NCBI GenBank assembly: GCA_964030785.1
Contig: OZ034971.1
Span: 32,030,304 to 32,094,303 of the forward strand
DNA: 64,000 bases
Origin: Siderastrea siderea
Lineage: Eukaryota; Cnidaria; Anthozoa; Scleractinia; Rhizangiidae
Direction of reading: 5' to 3'
Made by a program: the position numbers and the translations under genes. Positions 33,611 through 41,675 of the stretch are shown piece after piece; position 1 is the first letter of the stretch, and each line of letters starts with the position of its first letter. The notes under the pieces were generated by a model. It searched no databases. It saw nothing but the letters and a program-made list of their open reading frames with translations, and was not told where the DNA came from.

Positions 33611-34459
33611 ATGACACAACTATACGAAATCAAAGTTAGTTTATCACCAAACCAGAAAAAGAATCTTAGTAACGCGTATCATAAAAGAGAAACAATAGTT
33701 CTAAGGCTTACGAAGGACTCTCTATCTGGGAATGACACTCTATACGTACCTCAGAATATAGTTAAACGATTGGAAAAAAATCGGAAACTTAAGAAAGGAA
33801 TGGACATTAAACTTTCTAAAACAAACATTCGAAAGCAATTAGGTGGATCTCTTCTGTCTACAGTTCTGGCGCTTGGAAGAACTTTTGCACCAACATTAGC
33901 AAAAACTATCGGTTTATCAGCCTTGGCTGGAGCAGCTAGTGAAGGAGCATCTCAGATTGTTAAGAAGATATCCGGAAAAGGTGTTCAAACCGGTGGGTTC
34001 CTCATACCACAAAATAAAATCGATCAGTTGATAGCATATAAACATCTTTTGACCACCAAACAAAAGAAGGATATATTAAATGCTCTACAAACAGGTTCTG
34101 GTGTTCATATAAAACCAACAAAAGTACAGACAGGAGGGTTCTTGGGCACTCTTCTTGCATCAATTGGAGTCCCTTTAGCTATTGAGGCAATAAAGAAGAT
34201 GACTGGTAAAGGTGCCCCTCAGATGGGACAACCGAAACAAAGACCACCCAGATCTATACCAGAACCAACTACTGTTAACAATCAAGATGGTGGTTTGTTA
34301 GTCCCAATGTATAGAACTCCACCTTTTTATGGAAATTGGCCGAACGGTACAATCGGTATGGGGACTAAAAAAAAAAAAGCTCCCAAAAAGGGCAACGGTC
34401 TACTATTGGGCAAGAACTCACCCTTCAAAAACGTCCCTCTTCTAAACATTCTATTGTAA
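33611..34459 (+). CDS. pVI-like amphipathic virion protein with QxGG cleavage sites
   Basis: The 282-residue protein has a basic N-terminal domain (residues 1-75), then hydrophobic Ala/Gly-rich segments. Five matches to the adenovirus protease cleavage pattern border these: QLGG (76-79), QTGG (126-129), QTGS-G (160-164), QTGG (173-176) and QDGG (225-228). A PPFY motif is at 237-240, followed by a KKKKAPKK stretch. The layout suggests a precursor cut into several small peptides, one of which would be a membrane-lytic helix like adenovirus pVI or pX. The predicted cutter, the adenain-like protease, is the next gene, which overlaps its 3' end in another frame. Confidence 0.7.
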   Translation: MTQLYEIKVSLSPNQKKNLSNAYHKRETIVLRLTKDSLSGNDTLYVPQNIVKRLEKNRKLKKGMDIKLSKTNIRKQLGGSLLSTVLALGRTFAPTLAKTIGLSALAGAASEGASQIVKKISGKGVQTGGFLIPQNKIDQLIAYKHLLTTKQKKDILNALQTGSGVHIKPTKVQTGGFLGTLLASIGVPLAIEAIKKMTGKGAPQMGQPKQRPPRSIPEPTTVNNQDGGLLVPMYRTPPFYGNWPNGTIGMGTKKKKAPKKGNGLLLGKNSPFKNVPLLNILL

Positions 34460-34917
34460 AACCGAAATTCCATAAGAATGTCCCATTAAGCAATTATGAT
34501 TTAATAAAATGGTGTAAATATCTGAATATCCCAATCAAAGATGTTCTGTCTCGAGATGAAAATGTTCCTGACAATCATAAACAGGCTCTATTCATTTACA
34601 ATCTTGAACCGAGTTATATGTCAGGGAGTCATTGGGTGGCTACTTATGTTAAGGACAAAGTCATCAATTACTTTGATAGCTTTGGTTTGCCTCCCTTCCA
34701 AGAAATTGTCAATCATGCGAGAAAAAAGAATTTAACATTGCTTCATCAGAACAATCAAATACAAAATTTACTGACGACAACATGCGGTTACTTCTGTTTG
34801 TACTTTTTGAATGAGATGAATAAGGGTAAATCATATTTTGATCTGCTTCAGGTATTTGATATATATGATACAATGAAGAATGAGAGGTTTCTAGAACGGT
34901 ATTTCAAAAATATCTAA
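34453..34917 (+). CDS. Adenain-like cysteine protease, start codon unclear
   Basis: Catalytic residues appear in the right order: His in SGSHWVAT (34630), Asp in NYFDSFG (near 34674) and Cys in TTCGYFC (near 34783). The fold is that of adenovirus/Ulp-type proteases. Conserved-looking sequence (SNYDLIKWCKYLNIPI) lies upstream of the first in-frame ATG (34618), which is just before the catalytic His, so that ATG is too late. The frame is open back to about 34369 with no ATG; ATT at 34453 is a near-cognate candidate. The region overlaps the last bases of the pVI-like gene. It matures virion precursors at xGG sites, if expressed. Confidence 0.75.
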   Translation: MVKPKFHKNVPLSNYDLIKWCKYLNIPIKDVLSRDENVPDNHKQALFIYNLEPSYMSGSHWVATYVKDKVINYFDSFGLPPFQEIVNHARKKNLTLLHQNNQIQNLLTTTCGYFCLYFLNEMNKGKSYFDLLQVFDIYDTMKNERFLERYFKNI

Positions 34918-34928
34918 TCATATTATAT
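34913..34928 (+). promoter_or_regulatory. Late-type start motif of the zinc-ribbon gene
   Basis: TCTAATCATATTATAT directly precedes ATG and overlaps the stop codon of the protease gene. Confidence 0.6.
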
Positions 34929-35117
34929 ATGAAATCTTATTGCGTGAAACAAAAGAAGGTCACAGAATGTGTACCTGGGAGTGAAAGATATGAAAAGGCT
35001 AAGAATGGGAGGCTTATGCTTAAATGTAAATGCTCTCAATGTGGAATCACCAAAACTAAATTTGTGAAACAAAACCAGGGAAACGGGTCAGCCCGTCGAA
35101 AGGGGCGGGCTTACTAG
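34929..35117 (+). CDS. Zinc-ribbon protein, possibly fused by -1 shift to the next gene
   Basis: The 62-residue protein begins MKSYCVKQKKVTECV and has KCKCSQCG near its middle, a short treble-clef or zinc-ribbon region common in Polintons. Its last part overlaps the next open frame, which lies in the -1 frame and has no ATG of its own. A heptamer A AAG GGG fits the X XXY YYZ slippage pattern at 35099-35105, and shifting there would enter the next frame before the stop at 35115. Alternatively one base was lost. Confidence 0.6.
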   Translation: MKSYCVKQKKVTECVPGSERYEKAKNGRLMLKCKCSQCGITKTKFVKQNQGNGSARRKGRAY

Positions 35118-35779
35118 ATACAGTAGCATCGACTGGTACTGATTTATTGATTCACCACGGTATTCCTTGGCTGGGAAAAAAGGCTGTTGAAATGGGGAGA
35201 TATTATGGATCAGAAGCCTTGAGAAACCCAAAACTGCAGAAAAAGGCTATCGATTATGCTCTGGATAAGTTGAATCCAATGATTCAAAATGTCGGAAGTC
35301 AAGCTCTTGATCAATTATCTACTAATATCAGACCAAATAGAAAGTATAAAACCGACAGAAAGGATCTTGATGGCGCTGGTGTTGATATACATAAACTAAT
35401 TGGGAAAATACCGAGACCAAAAGCTGGATGGACTCCTGGAAAATATAAGTACATGGGGGCATACAATCCTCTCGATAAACAGTTAGAATATGATAAAAAC
35501 ACTGGTGAGATTACTAAATGGTATGTACAACCTTACAATAAAGTGGATGAAATATCAGCTCATCATGATATTTGTTATGATATGGGGAAAAACAAAGGTG
35601 AATGTGACAAAAAAATGGTGAAGTCATTGGATGGAATACCTTATGGACAGATGCCAAAATGGGGGCAAACAGCACGATTTCTAATCAACACGAAGCAGAA
35701 ACTGGGTCTTGGTGTAAAACAAAGGAAGACAAAAAACGGAAAAGGCCGTCGAGTGAAGAAAACTGGCAAAAAGAATTAG
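35060..35779 (+). CDS. Phospholipase A2-like virion protein
   Basis: The frame is open from 35060 but has no ATG until 35192 (in VEMGRYYG); conserved sequence (TGTDLLIHHGIPW) already starts upstream, so it is probably joined to the zinc ribbon. The N-terminal part is helical and basic. The core reads YKYMGAYNPLDKQL, then DEISAHHDICYDMG (near 35550-35590), the HDxxY motif of secreted and parvovirus-type phospholipase A2. The calcium-loop GPG is changed to GAY, so activity is uncertain. The C-terminus is a basic tail overlapping the integrase start. In capsids such domains breach endosomal membranes. Element 2 has a better preserved relative at 52709. Confidence 0.65.
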   Translation: MCETKPGKRVSPSKGAGLLDTVASTGTDLLIHHGIPWLGKKAVEMGRYYGSEALRNPKLQKKAIDYALDKLNPMIQNVGSQALDQLSTNIRPNRKYKTDRKDLDGAGVDIHKLIGKIPRPKAGWTPGKYKYMGAYNPLDKQLEYDKNTGEITKWYVQPYNKVDEISAHHDICYDMGKNKGECDKKMVKSLDGIPYGQMPKWGQTARFLINTKQKLGLGVKQRKTKNGKGRRVKKTGKKN

Positions 35780-36327
35780 CTGATGAATTACATAAACCAA
35801 TAAAGCGTAACTTCACCCGGCGGCGGGTAATTGTAAACCATATTGACGAGACATGGTGTTCAGATATCGTTGAGATGCAAAAATTCAGTCGATGGAACTC
35901 TGGCTACAGATATCTTCTTATGGTTCTTGATGTCTTCTCTAAATACGGTTGGATAGTCCCTTTAAAAGATAAAAAGGGTGAAACAGTTGCTAAGGCATTA
36001 AAAACAATATTCAAAGAGGGGCGTAAACCACAATATCTTTGGACAGACAAAGGCAAAGAGTATTACAACAAACATGTTAAGGAACTACTTGATAACAATA
36101 AAATAACATTGTACTCAACTGAAAATGAGGAAAAGTCGTCGGTTTGTGAAAGATGGAACCGTACAATCAAAACCAAAATGTGGAAACAGTTTACTGTTCA
36201 AGGTAATACACAGTATCTTGAAATGTTACCTAAATTAGTGAAACAGTATAACAACACAAGACATTCAAGCATAAAGATGACGCCTACAGAAGCAAGTAAA
36301 AGGAAGAATCAAGGAACTGTCGATTAA
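35659..36327 (+). CDS. rve-type integrase, short form without chromodomain
   Basis: The 222-residue protein carries the catalytic triad Asp69 (WCSDIV), Asp130 (LWTDKGKEYYN) and Glu164 (SVCERWNRT) of the RNase H-like retroviral-type integrase family. It is the enzyme that inserts Polinton DNA and makes the 6-bp target duplication. No N-terminal zinc domain and no C-terminal chromodomain are present, unlike in element 2; the frame ends soon after HSSIKMTPTEASK. Its first 40 codons overlap the phospholipase A2-like gene in another frame, so the true start could be further downstream. Confidence 0.85.
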   Translation: MGANSTISNQHEAETGSWCKTKEDKKRKRPSSEENWQKELADELHKPIKRNFTRRRVIVNHIDETWCSDIVEMQKFSRWNSGYRYLLMVLDVFSKYGWIVPLKDKKGETVAKALKTIFKEGRKPQYLWTDKGKEYYNKHVKELLDNNKITLYSTENEEKSSVCERWNRTIKTKMWKQFTVQGNTQYLEMLPKLVKQYNNTRHSSIKMTPTEASKRKNQGTVD

Positions 36328-36488
36328 GAGGTTTGACAGAAAACACTGTAGTTCTGACTTTTCGGGAGTTTGCGGCAAGACGTAGAGAGGCAGACCGTCA
36401 ATATGAAATTTCCAAAAAATATGAATCTATCAATATGCACAATCAAACACAATTCCATTGAAATTGCAAAGTGATTTAAAAATAAACA

Positions 36489-36501
36489 TATAGTATTATA
36501 T
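36489..36501 (+). promoter_or_regulatory. TATAGTA-type start motif (zinc-finger gene)
   Basis: TATAGTATTATAT directly precedes ATG at 36502. It resembles the TATAGTAATATATA motif before the genes at 36814 and 37909. Confidence 0.5.
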
Positions 36502-36702
36502 ATGGATAAAAACAAAAGAGGAAGACCAAAAGTATATTTTACTGAAGAAGACAGAAAGGAGGCTTTAAAAAAAAGTAAAACAAAGTACATGCTGAATAAA
36601 GAATGGTATTGTGACGTTTGCAAAAATGGAATAAATTATACTCTTGCAGGTAAATGGTGTCATTTGAAAACAAAAAGGCATAAGAAAAACGCAAATAATT
36701 AA
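36502..36702 (+). CDS. Small AT-hook plus zinc-finger protein
   Basis: The 66-residue protein starts with KRGRPKV, an AT-hook core, and ends with a C2H2-like finger: CDVCKNGINY, then WCHLKTKRH. Such small proteins are likely to bind the element's A/T-rich DNA. No homolog is recognised with certainty. It lies between integrase and the replication genes. Confidence 0.65.
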   Translation: MDKNKRGRPKVYFTEEDRKEALKKSKTKYMLNKEWYCDVCKNGINYTLAGKWCHLKTKRHKKNANN

Positions 36703-36795
36703 CATAATGTATTCAGTTCAAAGGATTCATGCTTGGATCATTTGAATTTTTGACTATATTTAAACGCACTAATTATAGACACTTAAAAATAAAAA

Positions 36796-36812
36796 TATAT
36801 AGTAATATATAG
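36796..36812 (+). promoter_or_regulatory. TATAGTAATATATA motif (Rossmann-like gene)
   Basis: TATATAGTAATATATAG lies 1 base before ATG at 36814. The same core occurs before the polymerase gene. Confidence 0.6.
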
Positions 36813-36813
36813 A

Positions 36814-37269
36814 ATGGAATTAAATGAGAAAAAAAATTATTCTCTGGTATACTTTGGTGCTGGATGGGATTTCAAACCAATTAATGACCAAGTATATAAG
36901 AAATTCAATCACTTTATATTCATTGATAGTCTACCTATGATGCCGCATTATGAACCAGGCATGCCAGGGTATGAAAAAAGCAAAGATAGAGAAGCATTTA
37001 TAAAAACTCTAAAAAATAAAGCTATGAAATATGGAATGACATTATCCAGTATCAGAAAAAATTTATTAACATTCAAAAACAATCACCAAAAACTCGAATA
37101 TTATATCAATACAACAGTTCTAGATGCTTTGACGAATAAAATTATTAGAAAGAAATTAAACAGGGTTATATGGGTACATGAGAATGGATTCAGACCATAT
37201 GATTATGGTTTAAATATAGGCGATTTGCCTAATCTGTTAGAGTACCGTGCGAAAATACATGAATTATAA
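36814..37269 (+). CDS. Unknown protein with Rossmann-like start
   Basis: The 151-residue protein opens with a predicted strand-loop-helix: YSLVYFGAGWDFKPIND, followed by NHFIFIDSLP. A glycine loop after the first strand and an acidic residue after the second are reminiscent of methyltransferase-type Rossmann folds. The rest is lysine-rich and helical with a final WVHENGFRPYDYGLNIG. No catalytic motif can be named. It lies between DNA-binding proteins and the polymerase, so a role in replication is possible. Confidence 0.55.
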   Translation: MELNEKKNYSLVYFGAGWDFKPINDQVYKKFNHFIFIDSLPMMPHYEPGMPGYEKSKDREAFIKTLKNKAMKYGMTLSSIRKNLLTFKNNHQKLEYYINTTVLDALTNKIIRKKLNRVIWVHENGFRPYDYGLNIGDLPNLLEYRAKIHEL

Positions 37270-37329
37270 ATATCATACGTACATAATTAAAGATTTTTCC
37301 CATATATAAATATATACATATATATATAT

Positions 37330-37824
37330 ATGGTAAATGAACAATTAAAAAATCATCTAAAAAACTTCACCGTAAAGGAATTGAAAAAGGAGGTCATCGC
37401 CGTGAAAAAGGGTTTCCAAGTTTCCAAATTAAGGCGAGCTGATGTAGAAAACGTCATACTAAAAAATCATCAACACTTCCTACACTTACTAAAAAAGAAC
37501 AAGGTGAAGAAGGCTAAACCACTAACGAAAGTAAAGAAGGCTAAACCAATGTCGAAACAGGAGAATGCTAAACCAAAAAAATCACAATATGAAGCGTTTA
37601 TAAGAGTAAAAGAGTACATAACCGGACTTTTAGATGAACTTGACGAAAAAGCAGAAGGAACAAGAAATTCCGTATTCATTGATGAACGATTCAGTGGTGT
37701 CACTATACAAAAAATTAAATCACAGTACGTCATACGCGATAGTAATGATTTCAGCAATATAATACTACGAGCTACAACTGATCGCAAGAAGGTTGAAGAC
37801 CTACTATACCATATGTTAGCATAA
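37330..37824 (+). CDS. SAP-like, lysine-rich DNA-binding candidate
   Basis: The 164-residue protein has an N-terminal domain (LKNHLKNFTVKELKKEV, SKLRRADVENVILKN) with the helix-extended loop-helix style of SAP domains. A lysine/proline linker with three KAKP-type repeats and a C-terminal domain containing VFIDERFSGVTIQKI follow. SAP domains bind A/T-rich DNA. It lies just upstream of DNA polymerase B. Confidence 0.55.
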   Translation: MVNEQLKNHLKNFTVKELKKEVIAVKKGFQVSKLRRADVENVILKNHQHFLHLLKKNKVKKAKPLTKVKKAKPMSKQENAKPKKSQYEAFIRVKEYITGLLDELDEKAEGTRNSVFIDERFSGVTIQKIKSQYVIRDSNDFSNIILRATTDRKKVEDLLYHMLA

Positions 37825-37888
37825 TTGGATCATTTGAATTCTTGGCCATGCTTAAACGCGAGTTGAAACTACTTAAATAATATTTTAC

Positions 37889-37902
37889 TATAGTAATATA
37901 TA
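37889..37902 (+). promoter_or_regulatory. TATAGTAATATATA motif (polymerase gene)
   Basis: TATAGTAATATATA is 6 bases before the ATG at 37909; the same core occurs at 36796. Confidence 0.6.
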
Positions 37903-37908
37903 CATAGA

Positions 37909-40900
37909 ATGCAAATGAAAGAATCTAATCATATTAATATGGATAAAGCTAGTTTGAAGAAACTCAGCAAATCACAACTTATTAAATTGCTTCTGAAGCA
38001 GGAGAATAAGAAGCCAGTTCAACAAAAAAGAAGACCAATACCAACACCTCGGAAAAGTGTCAAAGAAATGGTCAAGCAGTATGAAGATAATATTATTCAA
38101 CCACCAGCAGAGTTCCGGGATAATTACAAACCAGTCCCAGCACCAAGAACTAAGAAAAATGCTGTAAAAAAACCGGTTCCGGCACAAAGAACCATAATAA
38201 AGCAAACAGACAAAGCCTTAAAAGGTTACACTAAGTCATTTGAAATCGGCATTAAAAACAATAAAGACCCATTAGCTCAAATGCAAAATACAAGAAAGGC
38301 TATAGAACAACGTGTAATAACTTCGTTGGACGAAATGAAAGGCTTGAAATACGTTGAAACATTGAAAGTTACTTTCGAAAAAAATTCAGGTAATGTTTTG
38401 GTTGAAAAGCCAGCATATTTCAATAGCACACCCCAAACAATAATCAACCAAATGGAAATCAATGAAGCATTACAAATGTCGAAACAGCAGATAATGAATA
38501 AAATAGCTCAATGGATATCAGAAGGTTCAGGATGGACTATACAATCTGTTGATACCCATTACCTAAACATTGCCAAATACGAACCCATGAAAGGATCCTC
38601 TTATATACAACTGCCTTCTGAACTTAGAAATCCAAAGAAGGGGTTGATAAACATGAAAAATGAGGATAATGAATGTTTCAGATGGTGTCATATCAGGCAC
38701 TTAAACCCACAAGATAAATATCCTCAAAGAATAAAAAAATCTGACAAAGAATATGTCAATAAATTAGATTACTCAGGTGTTGAATTTCCAATAGCTGTCA
38801 AACATTACAATAGAATCGAGAAGCAGAACAGTGTCAATATAAGCGTTTTCGGATACGAAAACAAACAGCCGTACCCAATCTATGTTTCCAAAGAAAAGAA
38901 TAAAGATCATATGGAACTACTTCTGGTAACTGAAAAAGAAAACAAGCATTATGTTCTTATAAAGGATTTTAATAGATTCATGTATAGCCAAACAAAACAT
39001 GAACACAGGAAACACTTTTGTATGCACTGTCTGCAATGTTTTAGTTCTGAAAGGGTATTAAGCAGCCACAGAGATATTTGCATACAAGTGAACGGCACTC
39101 AAGCAATTAAAATGCCTAACAAAGACAATAACACACTGAAATTCAACAACTTTCATAAACAGCAACCTGTACCATTTATTATTTATAGCGATTTTGAAGC
39201 TATAACAGAGAAAATTCATGGATGTAAACAAGAAGGTAATAAATCATACACCGAAGCCTACCAAACACATACCGACTGCGGATATGGATACAAGGTTGTC
39301 TGCTGTTATGATGACAAATATACCAAACCAATACAACTTTATAGGGGTGAAAAGGCTGTATACAAATTCATGGAAAATATTTTAGAAGAAGTGAAATACT
39401 GCAAAAGAGTAATGAAAAAATATTTCAACAAACCATTAAGAATGACAGAAGAGAATGAAAAGGAATTCAAAAAAGCAACAACATGCCACATCTGTGATAA
39501 AAAATATACTGAAAAAGACATTCGGGTGAGAGATCATTGCCATATTACAGGTGAATTTAGAGGCTCAGCTCACCAAGAATGTAATCTGAAACTTAGAATA
39601 AACCTAAAAGAAATAAAAATTCCTGTCATATTCCATAATTTGAGAGGTTATGACAGCCATTTTATTATGCAAGAGATTGGAGCCATTATTAAGAAACATA
39701 CATACAAAAATAAGAAAGGAGAGGAGAAACAAATGAATATCAATGCTATTCCAAATAACATGGAGAAGTATATGGCTTTTATGCTTGGCAACCATCTAAC
39801 ATTTATCGACAGTTTTCAGTTTATGGGTTTAAGTTTGGATAATTTAGTTAGCAACTTACCAGCAGAAGCTTTAAAGTATACAAGCGAAAGATTCCAAAAA
39901 GAAAAATTAAATCTTATGACACGAAAAGGTATTTATCCGTATGATTACATGGACAGTTTTGAGAAATTCAATAAAACAGAATTACCGACTAAAGAAGAAT
40001 TTTACAGCATATTAAATAATGAGCATATTTCAGATGAAGATTATTGTCATGCTAAGAACGTGTGGAATACATTTCAATTAAAAACAATGGGTGAATACCA
40101 TAATTTATATCTCAAGTCTGATATCCTTTTATTAGCTGATGTGTTTGAAAACTTCCGCAAAACATGTCTTCAGTATTACAAATTAGACCCATGCCACTAT
40201 TTCACTAGCCCTGGTTTGAGTTGGGACGCCATGTTGAAGATGACTAATATTCAATTAGAACTAATGACAGACATAGATATGTTTCAATTTATTGAAAGAG
40301 GTATGCGTGGTGGTATATCTTACATTGCCAATCGATATGGGAAAGCGAATAATAAGTACATGAGTGAATATGATGAGAATATGCCGTCAAAATACATTAT
40401 TTACCTTGATGCAAATAATTTATACGGTTGGGCAATGAGCCAATATCTCCCTACTGGGGGTTTCAAATGGTTGACGGAAAAGCAGATTAATAAAATCAAT
40501 TTAGCTCAGTATAATGAAGACAGTAATAAAGGATTGTTAATAGAAGTTGATTTAGAATACCCAAAAGAGTTGCATGATCTTCATAATGACTACCCAGTAG
40601 CGGCCGAGAGAGTTTGTGTTAATAAAGATATGCTGTCTGAGTATTGTAAAACAATAGCTACAAAATACAATATATCGACAGGACTAGTAAGCAAACTAAT
40701 CCCTACATTAAGCAATAAAGAAAAATATGTTCTGCATTACAGAAACCTGCAACTGTACCTTGATCTTGGATTGAAAATAAACAAAGTCCATCGAGTGTTA
40801 GAATTCAATCAGTCGCCTTGGCTCAAAGAGTACATTAGCTTTAATACAATAAAACGTACTCAAGCAAAAAATTCATTCGAAAAAGATTTCTTCAAACTTA

Positions 40901-41673
40901 TGAATAACTCAGTTTTTGGTAAAACAATGGAAAATTTACGAAAACGCATTGATATTCGACTTATCTCAGATAATAGGAAACTATTGAAAATGGTAAGTAA
41001 ACCAACTTATGTAAGCAGTAAGATCTTCAACAAGAATTTGGTAGCAGTTCATAAAATAAAAGAAACGCTCACTTTAAACAGGCCGGCATATGTCGGAATG
41101 TGTATCCTTGATCTGAGCAAAACATTGATGTATAATTTCCATTATAATTACATCAAAAACAAGTATGGAAACAAAGCCAAATTATTATTCACAGACACAG
41201 ACTCATTAACATATGAAATCGAAGCCGAAGATATCTACAGAGACTTTTGGAATGACAAAGATCGATTTGACAACAGCGACTATCCAGAAAGCTCGCCTTA
41301 TTTCGATAAGACAAATAAAAAGGTAATAGGTAAAATGAAAGACGAATGTGCTTCAATACCTATTTCAGAATTCATCGGTTTACGATCAAAAATGTACTCA
41401 TATGTAAAAGATAACAAGAAAGAGGCTAGAACTGCAAAAGGTATAAAAAAGGTTGTAATAAATAACAACATCAAACATGAAGACTACAAAAATGTTTTAT
41501 TAGAAAATAGACAAATCCAACATACTATGAAAACTATTCGAAGCAGCAAACATCAACTAGGTAGTTACGAAATAAACAAAATATCACTAAGCTGCTTCGA
41601 TGACAAAAGATATATATTAACTAATGGAATCGAAAGTTTGGCTTATGGTCACTATTATATAAGTTCGAAATAA
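37909..41673 (+). CDS. Protein-primed family B DNA polymerase with endonuclease VII-like insert
   Basis: The 1254-residue protein has, in order: a basic Pro-rich N-terminal region, a C2H2-like finger (HFCMHCLQCF, near 370), exonuclease I YSDFEA (about 425), an HNH endonuclease VII-like block (CHICDKK..DHCHITGEFRG..CN, about 525-558), exonuclease II FHNLRGYDSHF (about 575) and III YLKSDILLLADVF (about 733). Polymerase motif A is DANNLYGWAMS (about 834), motif B FFKLMNNSVFGKTMEN (about 990) and motif C LLFTDTDSLTYE (about 1093). All catalytic residues are present. It copies the element DNA, probably by protein priming. The frame is intact. Confidence 0.95.
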   Translation: MQMKESNHINMDKASLKKLSKSQLIKLLLKQENKKPVQQKRRPIPTPRKSVKEMVKQYEDNIIQPPAEFRDNYKPVPAPRTKKNAVKKPVPAQRTIIKQTDKALKGYTKSFEIGIKNNKDPLAQMQNTRKAIEQRVITSLDEMKGLKYVETLKVTFEKNSGNVLVEKPAYFNSTPQTIINQMEINEALQMSKQQIMNKIAQWISEGSGWTIQSVDTHYLNIAKYEPMKGSSYIQLPSELRNPKKGLINMKNEDNECFRWCHIRHLNPQDKYPQRIKKSDKEYVNKLDYSGVEFPIAVKHYNRIEKQNSVNISVFGYENKQPYPIYVSKEKNKDHMELLLVTEKENKHYVLIKDFNRFMYSQTKHEHRKHFCMHCLQCFSSERVLSSHRDICIQVNGTQAIKMPNKDNNTLKFNNFHKQQPVPFIIYSDFEAITEKIHGCKQEGNKSYTEAYQTHTDCGYGYKVVCCYDDKYTKPIQLYRGEKAVYKFMENILEEVKYCKRVMKKYFNKPLRMTEENEKEFKKATTCHICDKKYTEKDIRVRDHCHITGEFRGSAHQECNLKLRINLKEIKIPVIFHNLRGYDSHFIMQEIGAIIKKHTYKNKKGEEKQMNINAIPNNMEKYMAFMLGNHLTFIDSFQFMGLSLDNLVSNLPAEALKYTSERFQKEKLNLMTRKGIYPYDYMDSFEKFNKTELPTKEEFYSILNNEHISDEDYCHAKNVWNTFQLKTMGEYHNLYLKSDILLLADVFENFRKTCLQYYKLDPCHYFTSPGLSWDAMLKMTNIQLELMTDIDMFQFIERGMRGGISYIANRYGKANNKYMSEYDENMPSKYIIYLDANNLYGWAMSQYLPTGGFKWLTEKQINKINLAQYNEDSNKGLLIEVDLEYPKELHDLHNDYPVAAERVCVNKDMLSEYCKTIATKYNISTGLVSKLIPTLSNKEKYVLHYRNLQLYLDLGLKINKVHRVLEFNQSPWLKEYISFNTIKRTQAKNSFEKDFFKLMNNSVFGKTMENLRKRIDIRLISDNRKLLKMVSKPTYVSSKIFNKNLVAVHKIKETLTLNRPAYVGMCILDLSKTLMYNFHYNYIKNKYGNKAKLLFTDTDSLTYEIEAEDIYRDFWNDKDRFDNSDYPESSPYFDKTNKKVIGKMKDECASIPISEFIGLRSKMYSYVKDNKKEARTAKGIKKVVINNNIKHEDYKNVLLENRQIQHTMKTIRSSKHQLGSYEINKISLSCFDDKRYILTNGIESLAYGHYYISSK

Positions 41674-41675
41674 AA

